64,000 nucleotides of DNA, taken from contig PUFA01000068.1 of assembly GCA_003508835.1 (NCBI GenBank), forward strand, positions 8,069,501-8,133,500, read 5' to 3'. Origin of the DNA: Eonycteris spelaea (taxonomy: Eukaryota; Chordata; Mammalia; Chiroptera; Pteropodidae). The notes below the pieces were generated by a model. That model was not told the DNA's origin. It searched no databases and saw nothing but the letters and a program-made list of their open reading frames with translations. Both the position numbers and the translations under genes were made by a program. Of this stretch, positions 22,165 to 33,700 are shown one piece after another (the stretch's first letter is position 1; each line of letters starts with the position of its first letter).

Positions 22165-22620
22165 TACTATCATTAGGGTCCCAGCAAGAAACAGATGGCA
22201 CAATCAAATTGGATAATTGAAGTGAACTTAAGAAAAAGAGTATTTGCTAAAATTTGGGCAGGATTTAAGGAAATGACAAAAGAGGATGTAAACCACGGGA
22301 CTGGTAACAGCAGGGAGCTGTTACTACTCCTGGGCATAAAGGGACAGTTTACAGAACCAGAGAAAATGGCTGTGCAGAGATGACCTCTGACAGGAGCCGT
22401 GGCCTTTCCTAGAGTGCTGCAGCCAATGGGTGGGAGCTGGTGGACTAGGTACCCTGACTCCCACCCTTCCACCTCCTGGCAGTGCTTCCCATTGGCTAAA
22501 CCTAGACACCAGAGGCCAAAGGTATTGATGCTTCCCCTAGAGGGTGGTCTCTGTGGGTACAGCAGCGTGAAGAAGAGTGGAAAGTGGACCTGGGGAGCAA
22601 ATGAAATAGATCAGCATAGT
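22165..22620. repeat. Probable ancient interspersed repeat, family not assigned
   Basis: It opens 'agggtcccagcaagaaacag' and continues through 'ggactggtaacagcagggag' and 'cttcccattggctaaaccta'. I associate this wording with a repeat common in mammalian genomes but cannot name it. It holds open frames on both strands (99 codons minus, 77 plus) with no domain. Confidence 0.5.
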
Positions 22621-23285
22621 GACCTCCTTTGATGTATACTGGGCATGTGATTAATGCGATTGAGCCAGAGGCTGAATATGCAGTAAATTAAGAGGAAGAT
22701 TATGTGGGAAGAAGGAAGTAAAAGCTGTTTCAGAACTCATCAGAGAATGGAAAGAGCATATCATTATCTGTCAAAACAAAATACATACCCCAGATAGGTC
22801 AAATAAATGGGTCTAGTATTTGAGTGAGGAGTATAAAGCCCATGTAGCAATCATTGCACTAGCATAGACTGTCAGCGATGACATATCCCTAACCTTGTCC
22901 ACTTTGATAATTTCCTATATGAGGACTCTGAGATGCAGAAGGAGGTGGTCTCTATATTCTGAACTTTTCCCCAAACTCCATCTACTTGGAGATGTTTAAA
23001 TTGGTGGTTCTCCTGAACCTCCTGTTAGCCCTCAGTTCTCATAAGTGTGACTTTGAGCTCATCCATCACCTTGATCAGCATTACCTGCAAAACATGGAGG
23101 GGTCACTGAACTTCTCTGACCTTTGGTCTTCACGGGTGTGGCAGTATATTTTTCAATTATGAAGCGTCATGAATATAAAGAGATGTTAAAATTATTTTTC
23201 AATGTTAAGACAAAAATTGGGAAACCGAACAATGTAATAAGTCCGATTAGCTTTGAAAGGGTACTAGGGAAGGCAGAAAAGACCA
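22621..23285. other. Unassigned non-coding stretch
   Basis: No repeat family or gene recognised. Confidence 0.45.
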
Positions 23286-23289
23286 TTTT

Positions 23290-23625
23290 GCAAAGTCTAT
23301 TTGAGTTTCTCTGTGCCAGGCACAGGACTAAGTGTTGCAGAGTGCAAGAAAATATAAGAGATAGCCTCTCCACAGGGCGGGAGCTTCCAGTTGGAGAAAT
23401 AATCACAGTAGGATATTCACTTTGCAATAGTCAGGGAGTATGAGGGTCCTGTGAATGTCAGAGCCTGAGAGGCCATGGAAGAGAGAGTGCTTCCAAATTA
23501 TGGGTGCCAGGTGATCACTGAAGGCATCCTGGAGGAAGAGGGAGTTGAACCAGGTTCTGAGGGGAGAATAGGATTTGGAGAAGACAAAGAGGGCTTTCCA
23601 GGTTGTCAGCAAGCATTAGAACCAA
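23290..23625 (-). repeat. L2 LINE 3' fragment, antisense
   Basis: It shows 'tgtgccaggcacaggactaa', 'cgggagcttccagttggaga' and 'aggcatcctggaggaagagg' in reversed L2 order. The 106-codon plus-strand frame at 23123-23443 overlaps it. Confidence 0.85.
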
Positions 23626-23789
23626 GCATTCACTTATGCCTTTATTCACAGAGTCAGTGGGTGCTGTCATTGTGTGCTGCACTGGGTCCTCAGTGCTTCT
23701 GTTCCAGAGTAGTTAGTTGGACTTTGGACTTCCCTTACCCTCATAAAGCATCAGGCTGAAATGGAAAAGCCACTGCATCACCCTAGCTA

Positions 23790-23990
23790 CCTGCCCTTTA
23801 CACAGAGGCTGGAACCAGAACTCAGGAGGCCTGGATCTTGTCCCAGTCCTATCCCTACATCCTTGGGCATTTCCAGAAAGCTTTACAGCAGCATGAAAGT
23901 GACTTTCCTTCTCTGGGCCTCAGTTTCCTCATTGGTAAAATAAACCATTTGAACTAGATGATCTCTAAATTTCCTTTCATCTCCATGATT
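23790..23990 (+). repeat. MIR SINE relic, sense
   Basis: It includes 'aggaggcctggatcttgtcc', 'ctctgggcctcagtttcctc' and 'gaactagatgatctctaaat'. Confidence 0.85.
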
Positions 23991-24049
23991 TTGTGATTTT
24001 TGTTTCTGAAGATTAATTTGCCAATGCCTATTCCGTCATTCACTTTCTC

Positions 24050-24440
24050 ATCATAACTACCTACTCCTATGTTTCTTCTTTGAAAGAATATTCTAACTTT
24101 ATGTTCCTGCAGTTCTCAGCTTCATACAGATCTCCGAACATGCTGTGCTTCCTCTCAGGCTTTTACACAGTCTATTTCAAATGCCTCTCTCAATCTGGCT
24201 GGAAGGCCTTCTTTGACTTCCCAGGCAAACGTAGATGCTCCTCCCTCTGTATCCATTTTACTTTTTACATTTAGGCATTTTACTACACAATGTTGAGCTA
24301 TTATTGTCCGCTTACACATTCTCTCCCCTACAGGACTGTGAGTGCCTAAAGATCAAGGGCCTTACCCCAATCATCCCTGTACCCCCAGCAATTATCCCAG
24401 GGCTTAATTTAGGCTTGTTCATTGAGCAAATGCATAAATA
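24050..24440 (+). repeat. L2 LINE 3' end, sense
   Basis: It has 'ctctcaatctggctggaagg', 'ctacaggactgtgagtgcct' and 'cagggcttaatttaggcttg', in L2 order. Confidence 0.78.
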
Positions 24441-25457
24441 GGGCTTTGTGGTTAAAGGAACAGACATGCATGTAGCCTCTGTGGTCTCTCTAATCAGGAA
24501 GCCTCCTTCTTCCACTCATCTGTCCCATTCTCCCCTTCCCACGCACCCTACCCACATGTCTCTGTACCATGGCTTCTGCTTACTCAGTGTTTTGCTCCCA
24601 CCTAACTTCAGCTACAGGTAGCCCATCAATACCCCACTGGTCTCTCCCTCCATCTGACCTTTCAACTTCAGCTCTGCCACCAATAGCCTCACTCCCTAGA
24701 GATTTCTGAATTTTCATTCCCAAACACTAAGTGTCATTGGTCCAGCTGATCTTTTTTTGTACCAGACCACATTATGGGCCACTGACAAGCCTGAATGTTG
24801 GCTACTCTTGATTATTTTAATCAGCACTGTCCAGAGGGCAGGAGGGTATATACAAATCAAGGCTGCAGAGAGTCAACACCTTCTGCTTGGGCTACAATCA
24901 GGGCAAGCTTGACATCTAGAAAAGATCCTCATTGACCCATCAGGGCCAACTTCCACCTCTGACTTTGGTCTAACTTCCTAAGAGTGCTGGATCACAATCC
25001 AACCTGCAAGTCCCAACTCATAAGTGATTACCAAAGGAGTGATGTTCCCAGATGTGGCTGGCTGGAGACATCATTTGATATTTGGAGGCATGAGACATGG
25101 AAATCAGTTTCCATAAAAACACCTTATTGGCCAGAAACTATTGCCCGGTACCATGATTATCACCCAGATGCCAGCTGTCGGGGCTACAGCCCTGGGACAT
25201 GCCAGCAATTGCACCATTCTGTTTTACAGGGAATCGAATGTTTTAATCTCTGATTTCTTAAAATTGCTCCCAGAAATAAACACCAGGCATCTTCTTCCAG
25301 GCCTAGTAACACACGGGTAGAATGTGCCTGGAATGCAGGGGTAGCAGTAGCATGGACGAGACAATGCCCGCAAGCTGCTTCTGCTCCCAGACAGCCAGAG
25401 CGAACTCGCAGATTGATTTAGAGAGGGCCTTTTATAATAAATTGTTCCTTTCTTCAC
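24441..25457. other. Unassigned, repeat-poor non-coding stretch
   Basis: About 1 kb with no clear repeat; 24530-24740 may hold a weak sense L2. An 89-codon plus-strand frame at 24984-25253 has no recognisable domain. Confidence 0.45.
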
Positions 25458-25476
25458 TCGCAGCAGGGGGCCAGCT
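25458..25476 (+). promoter_or_regulatory. Possible CTCF-like motif and overlapping E-box
   Basis: The core CAGCAGGGGGC, followed by CAGCTG, resembles the CTCF core (CCASYAGRKGGC), but the 3' part of the motif departs from consensus. A single motif match in 64 kb is weak evidence. Confidence 0.25.
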
Positions 25477-25779
25477 GCTGCCAGCTCTCTCAGCATGGAG
25501 GGCACAACTGTGGATTTAGAGCAGATGGGCAGAACTTCTCAGTATCTTGAAGATGGCTGCCAATTTGGGCTTGTGCTGCCATTTCATCTATTTTTGCCTC
25601 CTGATGTTCATATTATGTAGTATGTGGAGCAGCATGGTGTCTGGAAGAGAGCACTGGACCAGGAGGGCCAGGGCAGGACCCAGAATATATTCCAGGTTGT
25701 TCTTTACAAAGATTTGAACTCCGTTTTTTAGTGTGTCTTCTGTTAACCTCAGTAGGCTCCAGCTCCTACCCTATTAAAA

Positions 25780-26175
25780 CTCAGTCCAGTTGGGGACAGA
25801 CTAGTAAACAGTCACTGTACAATGTTGCAAGTGTATGATCAGTACACAGGGCCAGGGAGACCTACCCCAGAGCAGGGAAGTGCTAGCCCTGGAAGGCTCC
25901 CAGGAAGAGGAGATGACTCAACAGAGGATTGAAAGGTAAATAAAAGGAGGACCTGTCAGTGGGAGAGAACAAAACAAGCAAAGGCCTAGCCTCACACACA
26001 CACAAAATAATTATGTGACATTTCTTCAATCACTCAATGCAAGGGTAGAGCCACTGCTGTCCTGCTTTACTGAAGAGAAAAAAGCAAGAGCAAATCCTGG
26101 AGTGGTAGGCAGGGAGGGGCCAGGTCATGCAGGACTCTGAATGTTATCCTTAATTAAGAGTATATACTCTTAAGA
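25780..26175 (-). repeat. L2 LINE 3' fragment, antisense
   Basis: It has 'actagtaaacagtcactgta', 'gtgtatgatcagtacacagg' and 'ggaaggctcccaggaagagg', in reversed L2 order, reaching 'gcaggactctgaatgttatc'. Confidence 0.85.
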
Positions 26176-26209
26176 GTTGGGGATCATCAGTTGGATCCTC
26201 AGGTAAGTA

Positions 26210-26320
26210 AGTCTCATGGACTGTCTATCTGAGATTCAGTCTCTTCCACTGTGTAATTGGGGATAATAAAAGGTCCCACATTCACTTTACTGGGCTGTTG
26301 ATGGGATCATTCAATCCTCA
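26210..26320 (+). repeat. MIR SINE fragment, sense
   Basis: It includes 'gattcagtctcttccactgt' and 'gtaattggggataataaaag', the MIR 3' side. Confidence 0.65.
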
Positions 26321-26500
26321 TCAATAAACATTTCTTGAATGCTTCGTATGTGCCAGACATTGTAGGAAGGCTGGGGATGGAGAGATGAATGAAACATTAT
26401 TATTACCTTTTTTAAGTATCCACTGTCTAAGGTGAAGGTACCCACACGAAGAGCTAATTAAGTAATTATTGAAGTTAGGGCAGAGAGGGCCAAAAGAGGG
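26310..26500 (-). repeat. L2 LINE 3' end, antisense
   Basis: It reads 'aataaacatttcttgaatgc', 'gtatgtgccagacattgtag' and 'agagctaattaagtaattat'. Confidence 0.85.
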
Positions 26501-26524
26501 AAATGAAGGCCAAGGAAACTAATA

Positions 26525-26700
26525 TTTATTGCATGGGCAGGTGTTGTGCTAGATGCTTTGGGGGATGTTATGCTTTTTAGCCTTCCCCACATTCCTCTAT
26601 GATAAAATGGAAGACACAGCTCTCTGGAATAGCCCATCTCAGTGGAGTCACAAATTTCACAAGAGATGGAAGCAATGGCCCAAGACTCTGGGTCAGGCGT
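26525..26700 (-). repeat. MIR SINE relic, antisense (weak)
   Basis: It has 'gggcaggtgttgtgctagat' and 'tatgataaaatggaagacac', which fit the reversed MIR only loosely. Confidence 0.5.
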
Positions 26701-27165
26701 ACCTGCTTAGCCAGAGAAGGCTAGAAAACTCAGCCTTTACAAATATTCAACCTAACTCTTTTTTTCCAAGCATTTGCCTTTTCACCCTTTAAAAGAATAT
26801 TCATTTGCTGTCTTAGCTCTATGACGAGAGCTTGATTTACAGGACTCATGAAGAACTACTTGAATTTGCTTTTGAGGCTGGGTATTTTGGGGTGGAGGCA
26901 GTCTCATGCTGAGATACCTGTTGGCAAAATAATTCATGTACAGAATGGAAACTAATATTTTTTTAATTAGGATTTCATTTCATGGAATATTCATCACATT
27001 TGAGGTTATGTTTTGCATTATATCCTTGTCTCACTGCAGTCTTATTGTTAGGCAAAATTGGGCTATTGGAACTTTAACAAGAGTTACCATTTTAAGCAAT
27101 ATTCATTAATTAGCATTCTCATTAATGATAATAACAACTGAAGTAGCCATTTTTATTTATCCATT
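26701..27165. other. Unassigned AT-rich stretch
   Basis: No repeat family or gene recognised. Confidence 0.45.
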
Positions 27166-27169
27166 TGGT

Positions 27170-27745
27170 GATTCATGCAATCACTCAGATGTTTACTGAG
27201 GACCTAGCATACATTAGGCACAACTCTCTGTTCCAGGCATATGGTATTAAGCAAGACAGACAGGGCCCCTGCTGCAGAAAGATCTTAGAGTCTACAGAAG
27301 GAAGACAGACAGTAAACCAATTTTAAAAAACATACATAATTATATGATTGCAATTGATATGCTACATATCATATGCAAATGCTATGTTATGTTTGATATG
27401 ATATAGAAGTGCAGCGTACTTTGAGAACAAAACGTCGGGAGGTTTAACCTAATTAAACCATTCGGGGAAATTTTCCTTGAGAGATTGCCTTTAAGCTAAG
27501 CTCTGAAGGACAAAGAGGTACGAGTGAGATGAAGAAGGTGAAGTGTACTCCAGTAGAGAGAGCAGTGCATTAGAAAGTCCAAAGGCAGAAAGAAGCTTTT
27601 GTTGATTTGAAAGACAGCCAGTATGGCTGTTTGAGTAATTATGAAACTAAAAAAAAAAAAAAAAAAAAAAAAAGGAAGAGATACAGCATTTAGTGCCAAG
27701 TGAGCAAGGTGAGCAAGGAGAATGAAATGAGAAAGAATAAAATGG
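27170..27745 (-). repeat. L2 LINE 3' fragment, antisense, interrupted by poly(A)
   Basis: It has 'agatgtttactgaggaccta', 'agacagacagtaaaccaatt' and 'gtgcattagaaagtccaaag' in L2 order. The match is broken by 25 A residues at 27649-27673, after which L2-like 'gtgagcaaggtgagcaagga' follows. Confidence 0.8.
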
Positions 27746-27999
27746 AAGTATTATAGAAAGCAACCAGATCTAATGCCTTATACTCAAATTCTACCTACCC
27801 TTCAAAGAACAGCTTCAATATCGTATCCATCTACTTTGAGAAATTATGCATTATACAGTCTCATCCTTAGAGACTCACAGTGCAGATTATGATATCAACT
27901 CTGAGAAATCCTGTAACTGAGATATATTTATCCTAGCATTTCCTAAACATATTAGAGCACAGAAATATATGAGCACTGGTGTTTCAAGGAATACATTTG

Positions 28000-28250
28000 G
28001 AGCTTTGCTCGTTTATGTCCAGACTTGGATTGAATTCTGACTGTGATTTTTAATAGCTGCTGTTATTTAATGTTGTTGGTGTTTAATAACTGGTGTTTAA
28101 TAGCTGGGTGTCTATTTAACAGCGAGGACAAATTGTCCCACTGCTCTGAGTCACAGGGTCCTCACCTATAAGATAGCAATGCCAATAGCTATTTTGAAGG
28201 TTTACTATGAAGATAAAATAAATAGCACATGATAAAATCTCCATTTCACT
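28000..28250 (+). repeat. MIR-like relic, sense, with an internal local duplication
   Basis: It includes 'gacttggattgaattctgac' and 'ctcacctataagatagcaat'. Between them GTGTTTAATA-type units repeat (28047-28120), making this longer than a normal MIR. Confidence 0.55.
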
Positions 28251-28334
28251 GATTGAAACATAATAGCCATACAAGGTACATTAATTGACATCCATTCTTC
28301 TGTGTAGAATAAAAAAGATTATGTCAAACTTCAG

Positions 28335-29455
28335 GGAATCTTTCCACCATCAATCAATATTCAACAAAAAAATTTCTCAGAACTAAGGGATAAGTGTCTC
28401 CAATTCAAAGATTCCATCAAGTTCTGAGTACAATGCATGCAACAAAACAAAACAAAACAAAAGCCTACATTGAATCATATCATCATGAAATTTCTGAACT
28501 TGAAGAAGAGAGAGAATATCCCAAAGTTTCCAGAGAGCATGAAAGGTCACGTACAAAGAATTTGGAATCGAATTGGTCTCAGACTTCTCAATACTGAGAC
28601 CAGAAGTGGGATGACAATGGAAAATTGCTTTAAATATTCAGGGTGGGGGGGGGGATCATTTTCAAACTAGAAATTTATACCTAGTGAAACTATCACATAA
28701 ATTTAAGTGAATAATAAGATAATCCAAGACTCAAAAAATTTATAACTCATATGCCCTTTCTTTGCAAAGTAATTTGAAAAGTAAATCAAAACATAGGAAG
28801 CTATAGACAGCATAAAATGAGAAATCAACACAAGAGAGCCACAAAAGGACTTTCTAAGATTATAATCAAAAGAAGACCCTATATACCAGTTGTGCAGCTA
28901 TCCTGGAAAAAAGCAATCACATAGGACTAGAACAGGAGGACAGGTATCTGCAGAAAGATAACTTCTACGCTAATAAAACAAAATCAAACAAAAAACCCCT
29001 GGAAATGATATGTTTGAGTTTATAGAAAAAATATGGAGAGGTGAGTGACAGATGTGGGAGCATGTGTGGAAAATCAGAGATACATTAGAGGAAAGTATGC
29101 AAATGAAAAAGCAAGGCAACAAAATAATACAAGAAGGAGATACAGCTTGACTCTGTACAATACCCATAAAGTCGTAATAGAAATCTTTATGACTTAGGGA
29201 TTAAAGTATGCCATAACTATGCTGTTGGTATGAAACAAGTCTCATATACTGCTCAAGGAAGTCATATCTAAAACTGATAAATTAAGGAAAAGCAACATAA
29301 ACACATCATTTACTAATGTGAAGATCAGTATCAGAAGCAGTAGTTAAAAGTGAACAAGTAAGACCAGGAATTGGTGTTTTCTAAGGCATATATTTTCCAC
29401 TGTTTGGTTTTTAAAAAATATTTATGTATTACTTTGATAAAAATGAAACAAGCTG
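28335..29455 (+). mobile_element. HAL1 (half-L1) LINE relic, sense
   Basis: The order of blocks fits HAL1: 'aaattcaaag'-type 5' part, 'atcatgaaatttctgaactt', 'ggtcacgtacaaagaatttg', 'cagacttctcaatactgaga' and 'tagaaatttatacctagtga'. An AT-rich 3' part ends near 'atttatgtattactttgata'. HAL1 encodes only an ORF1-like RNA-binding protein; here the frame is broken and the longest piece is 77 codons. It contains an (AAAAC)n block at 28441-28462 and a G run at 28643-28653. Confidence 0.78.
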
Positions 29456-29579
29456 AAAAGAATACCAAACTATAGCTGTAAAATAATTAAAGTTTTAATT
29501 ATGTGAAAATTGTGTATATACATGGGCAAGGCCTGGAAAAGAACATAGCAAATAAAAGCAGTTTGATTTGCCAGGATGA

Positions 29580-29795
29580 TAATATCCAAAGAAATTGAGA
29601 GCCTAAGCATAGAAGTCAGACTAACCTGTTACAAGCTAGTGACTCATAATCTCTTTGAGCCTTACTTCCTTCTTCTGTAAGAAAAAAAATAAAGATAAAC
29701 TAGAGCCCATTTCATAGGAGTGTTATAAGGAATACATCAGAAAATTCATATTAAGTCCTTGTTACAGGTTTTCAACTGTGATCGCTAATAGGTGA
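29580..29795 (+). repeat. MIR SINE relic, sense
   Basis: It has 'aagctagtgactcataatct', 'ttccttcttctgtaagaaaa' and 'ttcataggagtgttataagg'. Confidence 0.75.
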
Positions 29796-30585
29796 TAGCT
29801 TTTATTAAAGAAGGTAGAAAGGTAGGAAGGGAGAAAGAGAGAGAGCGAGATTTTGTTCCACCTAAGTCGTGGGAGGGAATGCCATCTACACAGCCTCCCA
29901 AGCAGCAGCATGCCTGGGCAGGCTGTCCTCTTAGTGACCATCTACTTAAAGGGACTTTGTCAAGGTTGACAGGCTCAATTTACTACACATTAAAAAGAAC
30001 TTAGCTTGTTTCCTCTGTTCCAAAAAGGCTGTCAGTGCCTTAGAGAGGGTCAGCTTCACTGCAAGGTTAAAAGACTTGCTCAAGGAAAATACTCCATGGT
30101 CCAGCACCTCCCTAATCATTCCATTTTGTTTTTACAGCATCCAAGTTCTCACTTGGAAAATGTTCTTTGCCATACATACACATCATTGAAAGCCCAGATC
30201 CCAACAGGTGAAATATACTTGCTGGGCATAATTAGACTCTTCCAGGCAGTGCTCAGGCTTCCCTCTCATGAGGTCCATGCTGTCAGGCTACCTCCTGTGA
30301 ACTCAGAGTGGCTAACAGGGACCAGGTATTCAAGCCCCGAGAAGCAGTTCCCCGCTGTGAATTCTGTTGTATTTGCTTGTAGAAAACAGACCATAGGACA
30401 GACTGAGAAAGTCTGTACAGTAGCAAAACAGGGAGCATGGAAATTATATACATAGCTAATAAGTTTTGAAGTCAAGATTTGGGAATGGGTCTGACTGACT
30501 GTATGCCCTATGCTTGTCTCCAAATACTACTCCAGCTGGCCTCCACACAGGCCACCGAGCAGCCTGGGCAAGTGGGAAACATTCT
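29796..30585. other. Unassigned stretch with a 149-codon open frame
   Basis: The plus-strand frame 30006-30455 is one of the longest in the window, but it shows no domain, signal or membrane pattern I recognise. Its start overlaps a MIR-like antisense scrap (30055-30085). Confidence 0.4.
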
Positions 30586-30589
30586 AGGT

Positions 30590-30712
30590 TTCCTCCCAGC
30601 TTTTACACTTCCTACTTCTGTAACCTTGAACAAGATGCTTGATTCCCTGACTCTCAGTTTTTTATCATCTATAAAAATAGAGTAATCATGTAATTGGTCC
30701 TTCTCTTGATGA
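30590..30712 (+). repeat. MIR SINE fragment, sense
   Basis: It includes 'ctgtaaccttgaacaagatg' and 'gactctcagttttttatcat'. Confidence 0.75.
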
Positions 30713-32734
30713 CGTACTTATTTGTCAGACTCGCCAAAGCGGGTCTAAAATGCCCAGAAGCTAAGAGTAGGGAACAGTGGTACTGACCAAAGAGCACATA
30801 ATAGCAAACTTCTTCCTGAGCCTTGACATTGCTCAGGCCTGCCCTACCTCATGTTAAGGAGAGCTGGGCACATCAGAACTAGTTACTGGCAGCAAGCCTG
30901 GGCTCACCTGGAACCACCCTCCTGCTGACTGGCTTTGACGTGACCTCATAGCTCATATCTCTTTGGCTCTTTTATTCCCTGTCTCCACACCCTGATTCCC
31001 TATGGCTGCTCCCTTCCTTGTTTATCAAGCCAGTTCAACTCATCATCTAATGCTCAGCTCCACACAGCCTCTGGATTTGGACCATACCCACTACTCAAAA
31101 TTAAAGGCATTTTCAGGCCTCTTTGGTGAGTTACAATCCAGGCAGGCCAGATAATTGGAGCATGGACCTAGGCTCACGGTGTTGAGCCAAGGCCAAGGGC
31201 TCCTTCAGTCTTAGGCTGCTCATTGCTGCCCCTCAGAATTTTGTGGCTCACCCTTGGTGGCTCCTGCCAACTCTGCAGTGCACAATTATGTCGAAGGAAA
31301 GTTTTCTTTCCTAGGGCTCCTTTTATTTTCAGAGTGACAACTGTATGATCAGTTCTTGATCAAAACTAATGAGAATAGGGACAAGAATGAACCATGGAGG
31401 GTGGTGGGGGAAAGATGGAGATGAGAGAGAAGGGAAATGGAAAGAGGAGTATGAAAAGTGAAAGTGGAAGCAGAAGACGGGGGACAAGGAGGAAAGTGGA
31501 GCAGATGAGTGCGTTTGCCTTGCCTGGCAATCTCTGTGCCATAAATTCTGAAGTTCAGTGTGACACTAGGACATAATGCAACAATCCCTGGCTTTGGCTT
31601 ATATCTGAGATCGATATAAGCCTCACTGCCCTCGTCTATACAACGAGAATAACAAAATCCACCATGCAGGATTGTTTTGAAGATTGAAAGTGTACAATAT
31701 CCAGGACACATGAAGTACTCAGTAAACAGTCATCACTCTGAGGACAATAAGCTCCTAAGAACAGGGCCACTGCATCAATTACAGCACACTGTGGCTGCCA
31801 TGGGCCCCACGATGCCGCCACTCGCCACTGCTGAAGAGCAGCACTGTTTCAATTAGTCCTGCACTTGGTTTCTCTTTGGTGAACAGATTCTGCCCTCCAG
31901 TCAGCTTTCCTCCTTGGCTTGAGTTCTTTTCATTAGTTTTGGTGCAGTTTCTCAGGGGCAGACATATATTTTTTAAATCACGCAGGCTTCTGAATTAGCA
32001 CTTGAAAGCAGCTGTAAATTCATCAGCCAAACCATCAGAGAAAGTACCACCATCTCTGAGGACATGATCTTACAGCATTTGCATCTCATCAATCTGTACA
32101 CACAAATGTGTGCTTGGAAGGGGCGTGGATGCCCTCAAGGCCACGTGCATACCCACAGGTAGAAGTGACATCAATAACTTCAACTTCACTTTGCTCACTC
32201 CCATCCTCCAAGGAACCTTTCAAATTCCTAGCTTCTATGTGCAATTAAATACATTAGATTGGCTGCTGTAATTGAGTTCAGTTCAATTTCTCACTTCAGA
32301 CTTGGAAAATGATGTGTAAGGAAAGATTCGCATGCCTTTCTAATCAGCCAGAGTTGACAGGAAAAAGGAAAAAAAAAGGAAGAAAACTTCTGATCACTCA
32401 ACTGTTAAACAAACGCTGGCGACAGTGCCAGTCTAATTACTAGGTTACTATGGGCTTCTGGTATTTTTAAAAAACAACCCCCTAAGTTGTTAAGCCTCCA
32501 CACTCCAGAAATCAATGGCTTTTCCTTTTTACCCTCTTTGCTTCTGCACAGGCTGTAGGGGAGCCAGTCTCAAAAGAGATGGATCCTGAGTAGGCAGCGT
32601 GCTCTGACACGCAATGGCAACAGCTCTGACAGGGGTTTGCAAGCTCTCACCACAAGGCACCACGCTTTTTATTGCCACAAGTTCCTTTACTCTCTAGCTT
32701 CTTTTTTGGTGGCAGGCGTTTGAAATACAGAAGA
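30713..32734. other. Longest repeat-poor interval in the window
   Basis: About 2 kb with only one short MIR (31590-31730) among named repeats. No open frame is convincing; the 120-codon minus frame at 31349-31711 lies over a purine-rich stretch and the MIR. The part from 31830 to 32330 has several AT-rich homeobox-type cores (TAATTG, CAATTAAA, ATTAGC). It could be constrained non-coding DNA, but I cannot test conservation from one sequence. Confidence 0.4.
31590..31735 (+). repeat. MIR SINE fragment, sense
   Basis: It includes 'ctcgtctatacaacgagaat' and 'ggattgttttgaagattgaa', the 3' half of MIR. Confidence 0.75.
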
Positions 32735-33210
32735 CGAGTTCATTGCAGCATTATTCACAATAGCCAAAAAAAGGTGGAAACATCCTAAGTGTCTAACAGG
32801 AGATGAATGGATAAACAAATTATTCGGCCATGAGAAGAAATGAAATTCTGATATGTGTTACAACATGGATGAACCTGGAAAACAGATGCTAAGTGAAATA
32901 AGCCAGACACAAAAGGAAAGAGATTATGATTCCACTTATATGAAATACCTAGAATAGGTAAATTCGTAGAGATAGAAGGTAGATTAGAAGTTACTAGGGG
33001 CTAGGGGGAAGGAAAATGGGAAGATAGTGCTTAATGAGTACAAAGTTTCTGTTTGGGGTGATGAAAATATGTTGGATCTAAATAGTGGTTGTACAACACT
33101 GTAAATGGAATTAATACCACTGAACTGTGTACTTAAAAATGGCTAAAATGGTACATCTTATATATATTTTATCATATTTTTTATAAAAGCAATAATAAAA
33201 AAAAACGAAG
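32735..33210 (+). mobile_element. 5'-truncated L1M 3' end, sense
   Basis: It starts in the ORF2 C-terminal coding region ('ttcattgcagcattattcac', then 'gatgaatggataaacaaatt'). It passes the 3' UTR ('agtgaaataagccagacaca', 'gaactgtgtacttaaaaatg') and ends in an A-rich tail with AATAATAAA. It is a mid-age L1MA/L1MB-like insertion of about 475 bp. Confidence 0.9.
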
Positions 33211-33224
33211 AAGAAGGAGAAGCT

Positions 33225-33700
33225 CGTTTAAACCACTGAGTCAATTAAGATTCTATTGGATGCAAAAGACAGAAAGCCCAGTCCAACGGACTTATGTCGA
33301 GGAAATTTGCTGGCTCACATAAAGTGAGCAATTGAGGTGTATGACTAGATTCAAGGCTGTGCTGGATCATTTCTCTTTGCCCTCCACACTCACTTGCCAT
33401 GCTCCTTCTCCCGACCCTCTAACCCAGGATGTTATGCTGTCTGGGTCTCACCAACAGAGCTCCCATAGCCTCAGTCTTCCAGGGGGTTTGGGCATTGGGA
33501 AATACCAACAGAAGTTTGGAATGGGGAGAAAAGGAAGGTCAGGATATGTATTCCCTTGTCTCCCTCCCTGCAGAGTCACCCCAGGCTAGCTATGTCCCTT
33601 AATCCAAGGTCACTGCTACTCTCTATAGGACCCTCTCCTGTAGGTTGTCCCTCTCACATCCCTTTGAATCTAGAGGTGGTAGCGGCTGCTCTGTGACTGG
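33225..33700. repeat. Possible ancient interspersed repeat, family not assigned
   Basis: It opens 'attctattggatgcaaaaga' and has 'gaaatttgctggctcacata'. This resembles a repeat frequent in mammals whose name I cannot give. The 85-codon frame at 33332-33589 within it has no domain. Confidence 0.4.

Noticed and set aside
30006..30455. 149-codon plus-strand open frame
   Set aside because: No domain or family resemblance. It has a MIR-like scrap near its start and antiparallel frames over the same bases.
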